Source of the DNA: Parasalinivibrio latis
Lineage (GTDB): Bacteria > Pseudomonadota > Gammaproteobacteria > Enterobacterales > Vibrionaceae
Assembly (NCBI RefSeq): GCF_036825535.1
Contig: NZ_CP098812.1
Location: 248,001-312,000, forward strand
Reading direction: 5' to 3'
DNA length: 64,000 nt
A program made the position numbers and the translations under genes. The stretch's first letter is position 1. Every line of letters begins with the position of its first letter. The notes beneath the pieces were generated by a model. That model saw only the letters and a program-made list of their open reading frames with translations, was not told the DNA's origin and made no database searches. Positions 53,177-62,164 of this stretch are shown here, in pieces.

Positions 53177-53458
53177 ATGGCTAAGGGGCAATCACTACAA
53201 GACCCATTTTTGAATGCACTCCGTCGTGAACGGGTACCTGTTTCAATCTATCTGGTAAACGGAATTAAGTTGCAAGGTCAGATTGAATCATTTGATCAGT
53301 TTGTGATCCTGCTGAAAAACACCGTAAACCAAATGGTGTACAAGCACGCCATCTCAACTGTGGTACCAGCCCGTCCGGTAAATCACCACCATAACAACAC
53401 CACCGGCGGCCATCCAGGCCAGGGCGAGCGTCCACAACAAGACAAAACCGAGGAGTAA
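53177..53458 (+). CDS. hfq: RNA chaperone Hfq
   Basis: A 93-residue Sm-like hexameric protein that pairs small RNAs with mRNAs. Sm1 (VSIYLVNGIKLQGQIESFDQF) and the Sm2 motif YKHAIST are conserved with E. coli Hfq. The short flexible C-terminal tail is rich in His, Gly and Gln (NHHHNNTTGGHPGQG). It starts after AAGGAAA. Confidence 0.98.
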   Translation: MAKGQSLQDPFLNALRRERVPVSIYLVNGIKLQGQIESFDQFVILLKNTVNQMVYKHAISTVVPARPVNHHHNNTTGGHPGQGERPQQDKTEE

Positions 53459-53481
53459 TCCTTCGGTAAGGAGCTATATCC

Positions 53482-54774
53482 TTGTTTGAGCGTTACGAGG
53501 CCGGTGAACACGCGATCCTGGTTCACATCAACTTCACACAGGAAGGTGAGTGGGAGGATCTGAGCGAGTTCGAGTTACTGGTATCGTCAGCAGGGGTCTC
53601 GGCACTGCGGGTTGTCACCGGCAGCCGCCAGGCCCCACATCCCAAATATTTCGTTGGAGAAGGTAAGGCACAGGAAATCGCGCAGGCGGTTGCTGTCGAA
53701 GGGGCGGAAATCGTCATCTTCAACCATGCACTCTCTCCGGCACAAGAGCGAAATCTGGAACGGCTTTGCCGTTGCCGGGTATTGGATCGTACCGGGCTTA
53801 TTCTTGATATTTTTGCCCAGCGGGCCCGTACCCATGAAGGTAAACTTCAGGTTGAACTTGCTCAGCTCCGCCACCTTTCCACTCGTCTGGTTCGCGGCTG
53901 GACCCACCTTGAGCGCCAAAAAGGGGGTATCGGCCTGAGAGGACCGGGTGAAACCCAGTTGGAAACGGACCGCCGGTTGCTGCGTGAGCGGGTGAAGTCG
54001 ATTCTTCGACGTTTGGAAAAAGTATCCAGGCAACGGGAGCAGGGGCGTCGGGCACGAAACCGTGCTGAAGTACCTACGGTCTCTCTGGTTGGGTACACCA
54101 ACGCCGGAAAATCCACCCTGTTCAACCGGATCACAGAAGCAGACGTGTATGCGGCGGATCAGTTGTTTGCCACACTGGATCCAACCCTGAGAAGGATTGA
54201 TGTGCCCGATGTCGGCGCGACAGTGCTTGCTGACACCGTTGGTTTTATTCGCCATCTGCCTCACGATCTGGTTGCGGCCTTTAAGGCAACGTTGCAGGAA
54301 ACCCAGGAAGCGGATTTATTGCTTCATGTGGTGGATGCCAGTGATGAAAGATTTCGTGAAAATATCGATGCCGTGAACACGGTGTTGGAAGAAATTGATG
54401 CAGCTGAAGTTCCATTTTTGTTGGTGATGAACAAAGTGGATGCACTGGAAGACCAAACTCCTCGTATTGAACGGGATGAAGAGGGCGTTCCACGTGCAGT
54501 TTGGCTGTCTGCCCGGGAAGGACTGGGTATCGACCTGTTGTTTCAGGCTTTGTCTGAAAGGCTTGGCGATAACATGGTCAGTTTTCGCCTGAGGATCCCG
54601 CCTGCCTGTATCGGCCGTATGCACAGTGCGTTTTATCGTATGCACTGCATCCAGCGCGAGGAATTTCAGGAAGATGGACATCTATTATTGGATGTACGGA
54701 TGCCTGAATCTGAGTGGCACAGGTTGGAAAAAAAGGAAGACGGTGCGCTAGGTAGCTTTATCGTAACCGTTTAG
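53482..54774 (+). CDS. hflX: GTPase HflX, ribosome-splitting factor
   Basis: A 430-residue GTPase that dissociates stalled or heat-damaged 70S ribosomes. The N-terminal HflX domain (FERYEAGEHAILVHINF and HPKYFVGEGKAQE) and the ERQKGGIGLRGPGETQLETDRR helical segment precede the G domain with GYTNAGKSTLFN, DTVGFIRHLP and NKVD. The start is TTG at 53482, set by AAGGAG 9 bp upstream. It is 23 bp after hfq. Confidence 0.95.
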   Translation: MFERYEAGEHAILVHINFTQEGEWEDLSEFELLVSSAGVSALRVVTGSRQAPHPKYFVGEGKAQEIAQAVAVEGAEIVIFNHALSPAQERNLERLCRCRVLDRTGLILDIFAQRARTHEGKLQVELAQLRHLSTRLVRGWTHLERQKGGIGLRGPGETQLETDRRLLRERVKSILRRLEKVSRQREQGRRARNRAEVPTVSLVGYTNAGKSTLFNRITEADVYAADQLFATLDPTLRRIDVPDVGATVLADTVGFIRHLPHDLVAAFKATLQETQEADLLLHVVDASDERFRENIDAVNTVLEEIDAAEVPFLLVMNKVDALEDQTPRIERDEEGVPRAVWLSAREGLGIDLLFQALSERLGDNMVSFRLRIPPACIGRMHSAFYRMHCIQREEFQEDGHLLLDVRMPESEWHRLEKKEDGALGSFIVTV

Positions 54775-54825
54775 GCTGCTAAAGTATCAAAAAACAATGT
54801 CTTATCATGTTGATGGAGTGCTCTG

Positions 54826-55980
54826 ATGGCGTGGAATGAGCCGGGAAACAACGGTAGCCCAGATAAAGACCCATGGGGCAATCGCGGTGGTCGCGACCAG
54901 GGGCCGCCGGATTTGGATGAAGTGTTCAGTAAGCTGAGCCGCAAGCTTGGCGGGTTGTTTGGCGGACGTGGCCCCTCTTTGGGTGGCGGCGGTGCTGTTG
55001 GCTTAGGGGTTATCGCTGTTTTGGCTGCGGTCGTGTGGGGCATTTCCGGCTTCTACACTATCGGTGAAGCTGAGCGCGGTGTTGTTCTTCGCCTTGGCCA
55101 GTTCGACCGTATCGTACAGCCGGGCTTGAACTGGAAGCCAACATTTATTGATGAAGTGAAAACGGTAAACGTACAGTCTATCCGTTCCCTGCGCAGTTCA
55201 GGTCTGATGTTGACCAAGGATGAGAACGTCGTGCGCGTGGAAATGGACGTTCAGTACCGTATCGCTAACCCTGAAAAGTATCTGTATGCCGTGACCAACG
55301 CGGATGACAGCCTGCGTCAGGCCACTGATTCTGCACTGCGTGCAGTAATTGGCGATGCCTCAATGGACCAGATTCTGACAACAGGCCGTCAGGAAGTGCG
55401 TGAGCGTACCTTCGAAGAGATCAACCGCATCATCGACCGCTACGACATGGGTGTGTTGGTTGTGGATGTGAACTTCCAGTCTGCCCGCCCGCCGGAGCAG
55501 GTTAAGGATGCATTCGATGACGCCATCGCAGCCCGAGAGGATGAAGAGCGTTTCATCCGTGAAGCCGAAGCGTATGCGAACGACGTTCTGCCTAAGGCAC
55601 AGGGTCATGCTGAGCGTATCAAGAAAGAAGCCCAGGCTTATTTCGAGCAGGCCGTGAACAAGGCTGAGGGTGAAGTTGCCCAGTTTGAAAAACTGCTGCC
55701 AGAATACAATGCTGCACCGGAAGTAACCCGTCAGCGCCTGTATCTGCAGACCATGGAAAAAGTGTTCGGCAGCACCAGCAAGATCATGGTGGATGCCAAA
55801 TCTACCGGCAACCTGATGTACCTGCCGCTTGATAAACTGATGAGCCAGTCATCCGCACCTGCGGTATCACCGGTACAACAGTCTGAGTCCAGCCGTTATG
55901 GTATTGAGCTCGAGCAGCGTGCTCCGGTTACCACTGAGCAGAACACCCGTTCATCTTCATCGCGTCAAGGGAGATACTGA
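54826..55980 (+). CDS. hflK: FtsH protease regulator HflK (SPFH family)
   Basis: A 384-residue inner-membrane protein that, with HflC, forms the cage around FtsH and modulates its proteolysis. A Gly/Asp-rich cytosolic N-terminus (MAWNEPGNNGSPDKDPWGN) precedes one membrane helix near residues 62-84 and the periplasmic SPFH domain (IGEAERGVVLRLGQFDRIVQPGLNW). A Ser/Gln-rich tail ends the protein. hflC follows after 2 bp. Confidence 0.95.
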   Translation: MAWNEPGNNGSPDKDPWGNRGGRDQGPPDLDEVFSKLSRKLGGLFGGRGPSLGGGGAVGLGVIAVLAAVVWGISGFYTIGEAERGVVLRLGQFDRIVQPGLNWKPTFIDEVKTVNVQSIRSLRSSGLMLTKDENVVRVEMDVQYRIANPEKYLYAVTNADDSLRQATDSALRAVIGDASMDQILTTGRQEVRERTFEEINRIIDRYDMGVLVVDVNFQSARPPEQVKDAFDDAIAAREDEERFIREAEAYANDVLPKAQGHAERIKKEAQAYFEQAVNKAEGEVAQFEKLLPEYNAAPEVTRQRLYLQTMEKVFGSTSKIMVDAKSTGNLMYLPLDKLMSQSSAPAVSPVQQSESSRYGIELEQRAPVTTEQNTRSSSSRQGRY

Positions 55981-55982
55981 TC

Positions 55983-56867
55983 ATGCGTAAGTTAGCTATT
56001 CCTGTATTGATCATTATCGCGGTACTTTTCCTGATGTCGATTTTCGTCGTCAATGAAGGTGAACGCGGTATCGTGATTCGCTTTGGCCGTGTACTCAAGG
56101 ATGTCAACGAGCAGACTCAGGTATACCAGCCTGGCCTTCACTTCAAGATGCCTCTGTTTGACCGTGTCCGTTTCCTGGATGCCCGTATCCAGACCATGGA
56201 TGACCAGGCAGACCGCTTCGTAACGTCTGAGAAGAAAGACGTTATCATTGACTCCTACGTCAAGTGGCGCATCAAGGACTTCGGTACTTACTACCTGGCA
56301 ACAGGTGGCGGTAACCAACTGACTGCAGAAGCCCTGCTTCAGCGTCGTGTGGCTGATGGCCTGCGTGCTGAAATCGGTAACAAGACTATCAAGCAGATTG
56401 TCTCGGAAGACCGTGAAGAGGTTATGCAGGACGTACTGGTTGATGCCCAGCAGAGCGCGATTGACCTCGGTATCGATGTTATCGACCTGCGTATCAAGCG
56501 TATTAACCTGCCTGATGAAATCAGTGAGTCTATCTACCGTCGTATGCGTGCTGAACGTGAAGCGGTAGCACGTCGCCACCGTTCGCAGGGCCGTGAGAAG
56601 GGCGAAGTTATTCGTGCCCAGGCTGAGCTTGAAGTAGCAACTGTACTGGCTGAAGCGGAAAGAACTGCCCGTGTTACCCGTGGTAACGCGGATGCGAAAG
56701 CCGCTGAGACCTATGCTGACGCCTATGAGAAGAACCCTGAATTCTTCTCGTTCACCCGCTCACTGGAAGCGTACGAGAAGAGCTTCAGCAACAAGAACGA
56801 TATTCTGGTTGTTGACCCAAGCTCTGAGTTCTTCAAGTACATGAAGGCACCTGAGCTGGCAAAATAA
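55983..56867 (+). CDS. hflC: FtsH protease regulator HflC (SPFH family)
   Basis: A 294-residue partner of HflK. An N-terminal signal anchor (residues 5-25) is followed by the SPFH domain (FVVNEGERGIVIRFGRVLKD) and a helical region ending FFKYMKAPELAK. It is the last gene of the miaA-hfq-hflX-hflK-hflC group, and a terminator follows. Confidence 0.95.
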   Translation: MRKLAIPVLIIIAVLFLMSIFVVNEGERGIVIRFGRVLKDVNEQTQVYQPGLHFKMPLFDRVRFLDARIQTMDDQADRFVTSEKKDVIIDSYVKWRIKDFGTYYLATGGGNQLTAEALLQRRVADGLRAEIGNKTIKQIVSEDREEVMQDVLVDAQQSAIDLGIDVIDLRIKRINLPDEISESIYRRMRAEREAVARRHRSQGREKGEVIRAQAELEVATVLAEAERTARVTRGNADAKAAETYADAYEKNPEFFSFTRSLEAYEKSFSNKNDILVVDPSSEFFKYMKAPELAK

Positions 56868-56889
56868 CGCCGGAAAGCAGATAAACAAC

Positions 56890-56922
56890 TTAAAAGACAA
56901 GGCCCCGGCCTTGTCTTTTTTA
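56890..56922 (+). terminator. Intrinsic terminator after hflC
   Basis: AAAGACAAGG and CCTTGTCTTT form a long stem with a CCCCGG loop, followed by T tract. Confidence 0.93.
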
Positions 56923-56978
56923 TTCCTGACAACCGGGTTCCAGTAACCTGCCGTTTGTCTGGATAGGGAGAATTGAGA

Positions 56979-57164
56979 GTGAATGAGGCACTTTGGCTTG
57001 CGCTTGGTCTGGTATTAGTACTTGAAGGCATCGGGCCGTTGTTTTTCCCCGCGAAGTGGCGGGCAATGATTTCAGAACTGGCTGGACAGCCTGATGAAAT
57101 ACTGCGCCGGGTAGGGGGATGTTTATTCGTTGCTGGGGCAGTGATCGCTTACATGATGTGGTAG
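56979..57164 (+). CDS. yjeT: YjeT-like DUF2065 small membrane protein
   Basis: A 61-residue protein with two predicted membrane helices (ALWLALGLVLVLEGIGPLFF and LFVAGAVIAYMMW) joined by a short loop (PAKWRAMISELAGQPDE). This is the DUF2065 family found between hflC and purA in E. coli (yjeT). The GTG at 56979 lies 8 bp after GGGAG and was preferred over TTG at 56973. Function unknown. Confidence 0.88.
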   Translation: MNEALWLALGLVLVLEGIGPLFFPAKWRAMISELAGQPDEILRRVGGCLFVAGAVIAYMMW

Positions 57165-57257
57165 GTGTTGTAAATCAATTGCTTATGCCGTTGTGATCTC
57201 GCGTATTAATCGAGACGTCTAGACGGTCAAAAAATGACTGCATTGTGACAGCGATGG

Positions 57258-57266
57258 TGCTAGAAT
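57258..57266 (+). promoter_or_regulatory. Probable purA promoter (extended -10)
   Basis: TGCTAGAAT is an extended -10 element 31 bp before the purA start. The -35 is weak. No PurR palindrome was recognised. Confidence 0.5.
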
Positions 57267-57296
57267 CCTTTTTTAACTAACAACAGACTGGGAAAG

Positions 57297-58595
57297 ATGG
57301 GTAATAACGTAGTCGTTCTCGGCACCCAGTGGGGTGACGAAGGTAAAGGTAAAATCGTAGATCTTCTGACTGAAGATGCACAGTATGTAGTTCGCTACCA
57401 AGGCGGACATAACGCTGGTCACACCCTTGTGATCGACGGAGAAAAAACCGTTCTCCACCTGATTCCATCCGGCATCCTGCGCAACAACGTTAAATGCATT
57501 ATCGGCAATGGCGTTGTCCTTTCTCCTGATGCGCTTCTCAAAGAAATGAAAGGCCTGGAAGAGCGTGGCGTACCAGTACGCGAGCGTCTGTTCCTGTCTG
57601 AAGCGTGTCCTCTGATCCTTCCTTACCACGTAGCTCTGGACGCAGCCCGTGAAGCGGCTCGTGGCAAGAAAGCTATCGGTACTACCGGTCGTGGTATCGG
57701 TCCTGCGTACGAAGACAAAGTTGCCCGCCGCGGCCTGCGCGTTGGCGACCTGTTTGACAAAGAAACGTTCGCACAGAAGCTGAAGGAAGTGATGGAATAC
57801 CACAACTTCCAGCTGCAGCACTTCTACAAGGCTGAGCCTGTAAGCTACGAAGAGACGCTGGCTACCGTTATGGAGCAGGCTGATATTCTGACTGGCATGG
57901 TTATCGACGTAACCAGCGAGCTGGATGCAGCCCGTAAGCGTGGCGACAAAATCATGTTCGAAGGTGCCCAAGGCACTCTGCTGGACATCGACCACGGTAC
58001 TTACCCATATGTAACCTCTTCTAACACTACTGCTGGTGGTGTTGCCGCGGGTTCTGGTTTCGGTCCTGCTCACCTGGGTTACATCCTGGGTATCGTTAAG
58101 GCGTACTGCACCCGTGTTGGTGCTGGCCCATTCCCTACAGAGCTGTTCGACGAAGTTGGCGAACACCTGGGTGTGAAAGGCCACGAATTCGGTGCAACTA
58201 CCGGCCGTAAGCGCCGTTGTGGCTGGCTGGATATCGTTGCCCTGCGCCGCGCTGTACAGATCAACTCTGTTACCGGATTCTGCCTGACCAAGCTGGACGT
58301 ACTGGACGGCCTGAAGGAAGTAAAAATCTGTACCGGTTACAAGCTGGCTGACGGCACCGTACTGGAAGTATCTCCAATGGCTGCCGATGCTTATGAGAAT
58401 ATCGAACCTATCTTCGAAACCATGCCTGGTTGGGAAGAGAACACCTTTGGTGCGACCTCTCTTGAGCAACTGCCTCAAACTGCCCTGGACTACATCGCTC
58501 GCATCGAAGAGCTGACCGGTGTACCAGTAGACGTAGTTTCTACCGGCCCAGACCGTAACGAGACCATGATTAAGCGTCATCCATTCTCTGTTTAA
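57297..58595 (+). CDS. purA: Adenylosuccinate synthetase
   Basis: A 432-residue enzyme that joins IMP and aspartate with GTP in AMP synthesis. The GTP-binding QWGDEGKGKIVD, the IMP-site GTTGRGIGPAYEDK and the C-terminal VSTGPDRNETMIKR are invariant. The length is that of E. coli PurA. The position after yjeT matches E. coli. A terminator follows. Confidence 0.98.
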   Translation: MGNNVVVLGTQWGDEGKGKIVDLLTEDAQYVVRYQGGHNAGHTLVIDGEKTVLHLIPSGILRNNVKCIIGNGVVLSPDALLKEMKGLEERGVPVRERLFLSEACPLILPYHVALDAAREAARGKKAIGTTGRGIGPAYEDKVARRGLRVGDLFDKETFAQKLKEVMEYHNFQLQHFYKAEPVSYEETLATVMEQADILTGMVIDVTSELDAARKRGDKIMFEGAQGTLLDIDHGTYPYVTSSNTTAGGVAAGSGFGPAHLGYILGIVKAYCTRVGAGPFPTELFDEVGEHLGVKGHEFGATTGRKRRCGWLDIVALRRAVQINSVTGFCLTKLDVLDGLKEVKICTGYKLADGTVLEVSPMAADAYENIEPIFETMPGWEENTFGATSLEQLPQTALDYIARIEELTGVPVDVVSTGPDRNETMIKRHPFSV

Positions 58596-58618
58596 TTTTG
58601 AACAAGTGAATTGACGAG

Positions 58619-58648
58619 AAAAGCCGACTGCCAAGTCGGCTTTTTTTA
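58619..58648 (+). terminator. Intrinsic terminator of purA
   Basis: AAAGCCGACT and AGTCGGCTTT around GCCA, followed by T5. Confidence 0.95.
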
Positions 58649-58783
58649 TGATTTTTTGTAATGTTTTCTGTCGAATTACTTCCCTGATCTGGGCGTCCTG
58701 CTTAAGATTGCAGCCCGATATGTCCAATCGCTGCCACCCTGCCTTCCGTTGTCAGGCCGCGCTTTTTCCTGGAGCTTTCAGTT

Positions 58784-60115
58784 TTGCTAAGGTTTTCAAA
58801 ACCGCCTTCCCTTCGCACCTTCGGTGTAGCTGCTTGTTTGGTTGTTGTTTCCCTTGTGGCACTTGCCTGGTTTTATCTTGGTGGTGCGGTCCGCCATTAT
58901 GAAATTGACCCCTCAGCGTTTTCCTACCAGTTTGTCAGCGATGCGACGACCGGAGGCATGACAACCGGTGATGTCACTGTGACCCCCGAAGGGGTGGTGA
59001 TGGAGTGCGATATGTCCGCAGCTTACATCTGGCCATATTGTGAACTTGCCATCCGGTTATCTGGCGATCCAACCAAAGGCCTGGATGTCAGCCAGTTCCA
59101 TTCATTGATATTGGAAACAGCCTACGATAACCCGCCGGGAAACAACGGTCGCATCAGGGTGTACCTGCGTAACTACCATCCAGCTTACTCGACGCCGGAT
59201 GACCCTGTGTCGATGAAATTCAACGGTATGGAATACTCAGCTGCCAGGGAAAAAACACGTTACCAATTTCCATTGGACAGTTTCCAGGTGCTGACATGGT
59301 GGATAGCGGACAAAAAAATTGCCCCGCAACATGCGACAGTTGACCTGTCCAATATCACCCTGATTGAGATCGCGACCGGAAGTGGTTCCCTGCCGGGTAA
59401 ATACAGGCTGACAGTGAAGCGGCTGATATTCGAAGGGGAGTGGGTGAGTGAGAAAGAGCTGCTCCACGCCCTGATATGGCTGTGGCTGGGAAGTGCTGTC
59501 GGGTGGATGGCGTTCCACTACCGTGAGTTGCGGCAGCAACTGGCTGACACGCGCCTGCAGGGCAGGTTGTTGAAAAAAGCCAATAAAGCACTGCAGCGGG
59601 AAAGCGAAGAGCTGTGCGGTAAGGTGTATACCGACGCCCTGACAGGTGTGCGAAACCGTACAGATATCAATGCCTGGCTGGAAAAGGAGATCAGTTCTGC
59701 ATGCGAAAAGGATATCCCGTTCAGCCTGTTGTGTATTGATGTCGACCATTTCAAGCATGTCAATGACAGCTACGGACACCCGGTGGGGGATGAGGTCTTG
59801 CGGGAGTTTGCCCAGACCATTGCCCAACAATTGGACCCTGGTAACCTTTTGGTACGATGGGGCGGTGAGGAGTTCTTTGTGTTTGCCCGTGGGCGGAACC
59901 TGGCACAGGCAGCGGCTTTGGCGGAAAAAATCCGTGTCAGCCTATTGGGCCGGGTGTGGCGGCATGGTGAACCGGTTACCTGCAGTATCGGTGTAGCTAT
60001 GCTTGCCAATGAACCTGCGGCCATGTTCCTTGCCCGGGCAGACAATGCCCTGTACAGGGCGAAATCAGGCGGGCGCAACCGGGTAGAAATTGCCTTGGAC
60101 GGAAACATGCAGTAA
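58784..60115 (+). CDS. Membrane-bound diguanylate cyclase with periplasmic sensor domain
   Basis: A 443-residue protein with membrane helix 1 near residues 14-34, a periplasmic beta-rich domain at about 35-220 resembling carbohydrate-binding (CBM11/galactose-binding-like) folds, membrane helix 2 near 226-246, a short coiled coil and a GGDEF domain (about 275-440). The active-site motif is GGEEF at residues 360-364, so it should make c-di-GMP. The RxxD inhibitory site expected five residues before it is absent (DPGN there). Start is the TTG at 58784, 9 bp after GGAG. It lies between purA and motX. The ligand is unknown. Confidence 0.88.
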   Translation: MLRFSKPPSLRTFGVAACLVVVSLVALAWFYLGGAVRHYEIDPSAFSYQFVSDATTGGMTTGDVTVTPEGVVMECDMSAAYIWPYCELAIRLSGDPTKGLDVSQFHSLILETAYDNPPGNNGRIRVYLRNYHPAYSTPDDPVSMKFNGMEYSAAREKTRYQFPLDSFQVLTWWIADKKIAPQHATVDLSNITLIEIATGSGSLPGKYRLTVKRLIFEGEWVSEKELLHALIWLWLGSAVGWMAFHYRELRQQLADTRLQGRLLKKANKALQRESEELCGKVYTDALTGVRNRTDINAWLEKEISSACEKDIPFSLLCIDVDHFKHVNDSYGHPVGDEVLREFAQTIAQQLDPGNLLVRWGGEEFFVFARGRNLAQAAALAEKIRVSLLGRVWRHGEPVTCSIGVAMLANEPAAMFLARADNALYRAKSGGRNRVEIALDGNMQ

Positions 60116-60176
60116 ATGGCTTGGGTGCAGATAACATTTCCGGTTGGGGTGTTGTGACAAAGTGGTTTCTAAACAC

Positions 60177-60203
60177 TAAAGTTGTCACTGGGTATGCCGA
60201 TAC
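60177..60203 (+). promoter_or_regulatory. Sigma-28 (FliA) promoter of motX
   Basis: TAAAGTTG (60177-60184), an 11-bp spacer and GCCGATAC (60196-60203) differ from the sigma-28 consensus (TAAAGTTT-N11-GCCGATAA) at only two bases. It lies 62 bp before the motX start, in the otherwise non-coding gap 60116-60265. Confidence 0.9.
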
Positions 60204-60265
60204 AGAAATTGTCCGGACAGCTACCAGGCTGTGATGTTTACTTAAGTCGCTGGTGACCGTTATCC

Positions 60266-60886
60266 ATGAAGCTGCGAAAACTGGTTATTTCATTATTGCT
60301 TGCATCCAGTGCAGTGCACGCTGAGGTCGGCCCTCCTGTAGAGGTGTACGATGAGGCTGCGCTGTTCAAGATGTTTGACGCCAATACCCAGCTCAAACAG
60401 GTAAAGGCCGATGATTGCCAGTTGGTACAGGATATTGTTGCCCGGGCAGAGAAAGTGGAATCCCCTGCTTACCAGTTCCTGTATGGAGATATGCTGGCCT
60501 GGGGCGTGTGTGTTGACCGGGATGTGGAAACCGGGATTTATTACATGCAATCTGCTGCCCAACAGGGCCTCCCTGCGGCGCTGGAGCAACTTGGGCGCTA
60601 TTACGCCAGCGGGACACTGGTACAGAAAGATCCGGAGCGTGCTATTCCTTACCTCCGTGAGGCAGCTTCCCTTGGGGACACGCGGGCACGTATCCATCTG
60701 GCTGAACTGCTTTTGGATAATTACGGCAGCCCGCTCGATTATGAAGATGCCTACCGGTGGCTCTACAACACGATTACTGCCAGCAAGACCAGGCACCGGC
60801 AGATTGCACTATTGCGTCAGGGGCTGGAGGAAAGGATGCCCCAGAATATTATCGCCCGGGCCAAACGACGGGATACATATTGGTAA
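60266..60886 (+). CDS. motX: Sodium-type polar flagellar stator protein MotX
   Basis: A 206-residue periplasmic protein that forms the T ring with MotY and holds the PomAB sodium stators at the polar flagellum of vibrios. A signal peptide ends VHA at residue 19. Sel1-like repeats lie at about 70-145 (YQFLYGDMLAWGVCVDRDVE and LEQLGRYYASGTLVQKDPE). The C-terminus MPQNIIARAKRRDTYW closely matches Vibrio MotX. A sigma-28 promoter lies directly upstream. Pom and other flagellar genes are outside the window. Confidence 0.93.
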   Translation: MKLRKLVISLLLASSAVHAEVGPPVEVYDEAALFKMFDANTQLKQVKADDCQLVQDIVARAEKVESPAYQFLYGDMLAWGVCVDRDVETGIYYMQSAAQQGLPAALEQLGRYYASGTLVQKDPERAIPYLREAASLGDTRARIHLAELLLDNYGSPLDYEDAYRWLYNTITASKTRHRQIALLRQGLEERMPQNIIARAKRRDTYW

Positions 60887-60887
60887 T

Positions 60888-60914
60888 AGACAAACCCGCC
60901 TAAGCGGGTTTGTT
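60888..60914. terminator. Hairpin between motX and hmp
   Basis: CAAACCCGC (60891-60899) and GCGGGTTTG (60904-60912) form a 9-bp stem between the converging genes; T runs are short on both sides. Confidence 0.7.
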
Positions 60915-60927
60915 GGTTACTGGGGGG

Positions 60928-62115
60928 TTACAACACCTTGTGCGGGCCAAAGCACTCGTACTTTATACGCTCCTGGTTTACGCCGGCATCAATAAGTTGT
61001 TTGGCGGCAAACTGCATGAAGCCAACCGGGCCACACAGATGGAAAACCATGTTACTGTCGCCGGTCAGGTCTTTTACTTCACTGATGTCTATCAGTCCTT
61101 CGCTGTCGAAATGAACCCCGGCAACATCTTTTATTTGAGGCTCACGGTACCAGGTGTGTGCAGTAAGCTGCTCCCACTGGCTTGCCAGCGTGGCAATACG
61201 GTCACGGAAAGCATGATAATTGCCATTTTCAGCAGCATGCAGCCAGTAAACCGGTGCGTTGTGATTCCCGTTGAGGGTTTCCAGCATCGACAGCATCGGG
61301 GTCAGTCCCACACCGGCAGAGATCAGGCAGACCGGTGTATCAGCCTGGACATCCAGCCAGAAGTCGCCGTTAGGAGGGGTCAACTCAACTTCGTCACCTT
61401 CCCTTATATGGCTGTGGAGGTAACGGGATACCTTTCCTTCACCCTCCCGTTTTACGGAGATGCGGTAGGTTTCCCCGTTGCTGGCATCTGACAGGCTGTA
61501 CTGGCGAATCTCTTTGTTCTCAAATTCATCGGCACTGATATGGATGCCGATATACTGGCCCGGTTTGAATGGGGCAACCTTGCCACCGTCAGCGGGGGCA
61601 AAGACAAAACTGGTGATGACATCACTCTCGCGCTGTTTACTCACGACCCTGAAAGTACGGGTTCCGCGCCAGCCGCCGGTGCTGGACTCGTTTTCCCGGT
61701 AAATCGCTTCTTCACGCTGGATGAAAATATTTGCCAGTACACCATAGGCTTCCCCCCAGGCTTCAAGGACTTCATCGCCGGGAGAGAACATTTCGTCGAT
61801 GGTAGCCAGCAGGTTTTCACCGACAACGCTGTACATCTCCGGGGTGATGACAAAGCTTGCATGCTTCTGGGCGATCTTTTCCACTGCCGGGAGCAGGGCT
61901 TCCAGATTGTCGATGTTGTTGGCATAACCGCAGATAGCGTTAAACAGGGCCTCCCGCTGGGCACCGGTTTGCTGGTGGGTCATGTTAAAAATGTCTTTCA
62001 GCTCCGGGTTATGGCTGAACATCCGCTGGTAGAAATGGGCGGTGAGCGCCGGACCGGTTTGCGCGATCAGGGGGGCTGTCGATTTAACAATGTCAATCGT
62101 TGATGGGCTAAGCAT
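60928..62115 (-). CDS. hmp: Flavohemoglobin / nitric oxide dioxygenase Hmp
   Basis: A 395-residue enzyme that oxidises nitric oxide to nitrate with oxygen and NAD(P)H. An N-terminal globin domain (about 1-140) has the proximal His in KIAQKHASFVITPEMY. An FAD domain follows with IRQYSLSDA, and a C-terminal NAD domain with LISAGVGLTPMLSML and HLCGPVGFMQ. Length is as E. coli Hmp. It is divergent from nsrR across two NsrR-type operators, which suggests NO-induced expression. Confidence 0.96.
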   Translation of the reverse strand: MLSPSTIDIVKSTAPLIAQTGPALTAHFYQRMFSHNPELKDIFNMTHQQTGAQREALFNAICGYANNIDNLEALLPAVEKIAQKHASFVITPEMYSVVGENLLATIDEMFSPGDEVLEAWGEAYGVLANIFIQREEAIYRENESSTGGWRGTRTFRVVSKQRESDVITSFVFAPADGGKVAPFKPGQYIGIHISADEFENKEIRQYSLSDASNGETYRISVKREGEGKVSRYLHSHIREGDEVELTPPNGDFWLDVQADTPVCLISAGVGLTPMLSMLETLNGNHNAPVYWLHAAENGNYHAFRDRIATLASQWEQLTAHTWYREPQIKDVAGVHFDSEGLIDISEVKDLTGDSNMVFHLCGPVGFMQFAAKQLIDAGVNQERIKYECFGPHKVL

Positions 62116-62139
62116 GACTTACTCTCTCAAATATTATTA

Positions 62140-62162
62140 AAGTTGTATTTTTAATGCATCAA
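62140..62162. promoter_or_regulatory. NsrR-type operator 1 (hmp side)
   Basis: An 11-1-11 palindrome-like site with halves AAGTTGTATTT and TAATGCATCAA (reverse complement TTGATGCATTA), close to the published AAGATGCATTT half-site. It lies 25-47 bp before the hmp start codon. Confidence 0.75.
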
Positions 62163-62164
62163 AT

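Noticed and set aside
57273..58727. A 484-codon minus-strand frame opposite purA
   Set aside because: It mirrors the highly biased purA coding sequence and includes the purA terminator. No family features.
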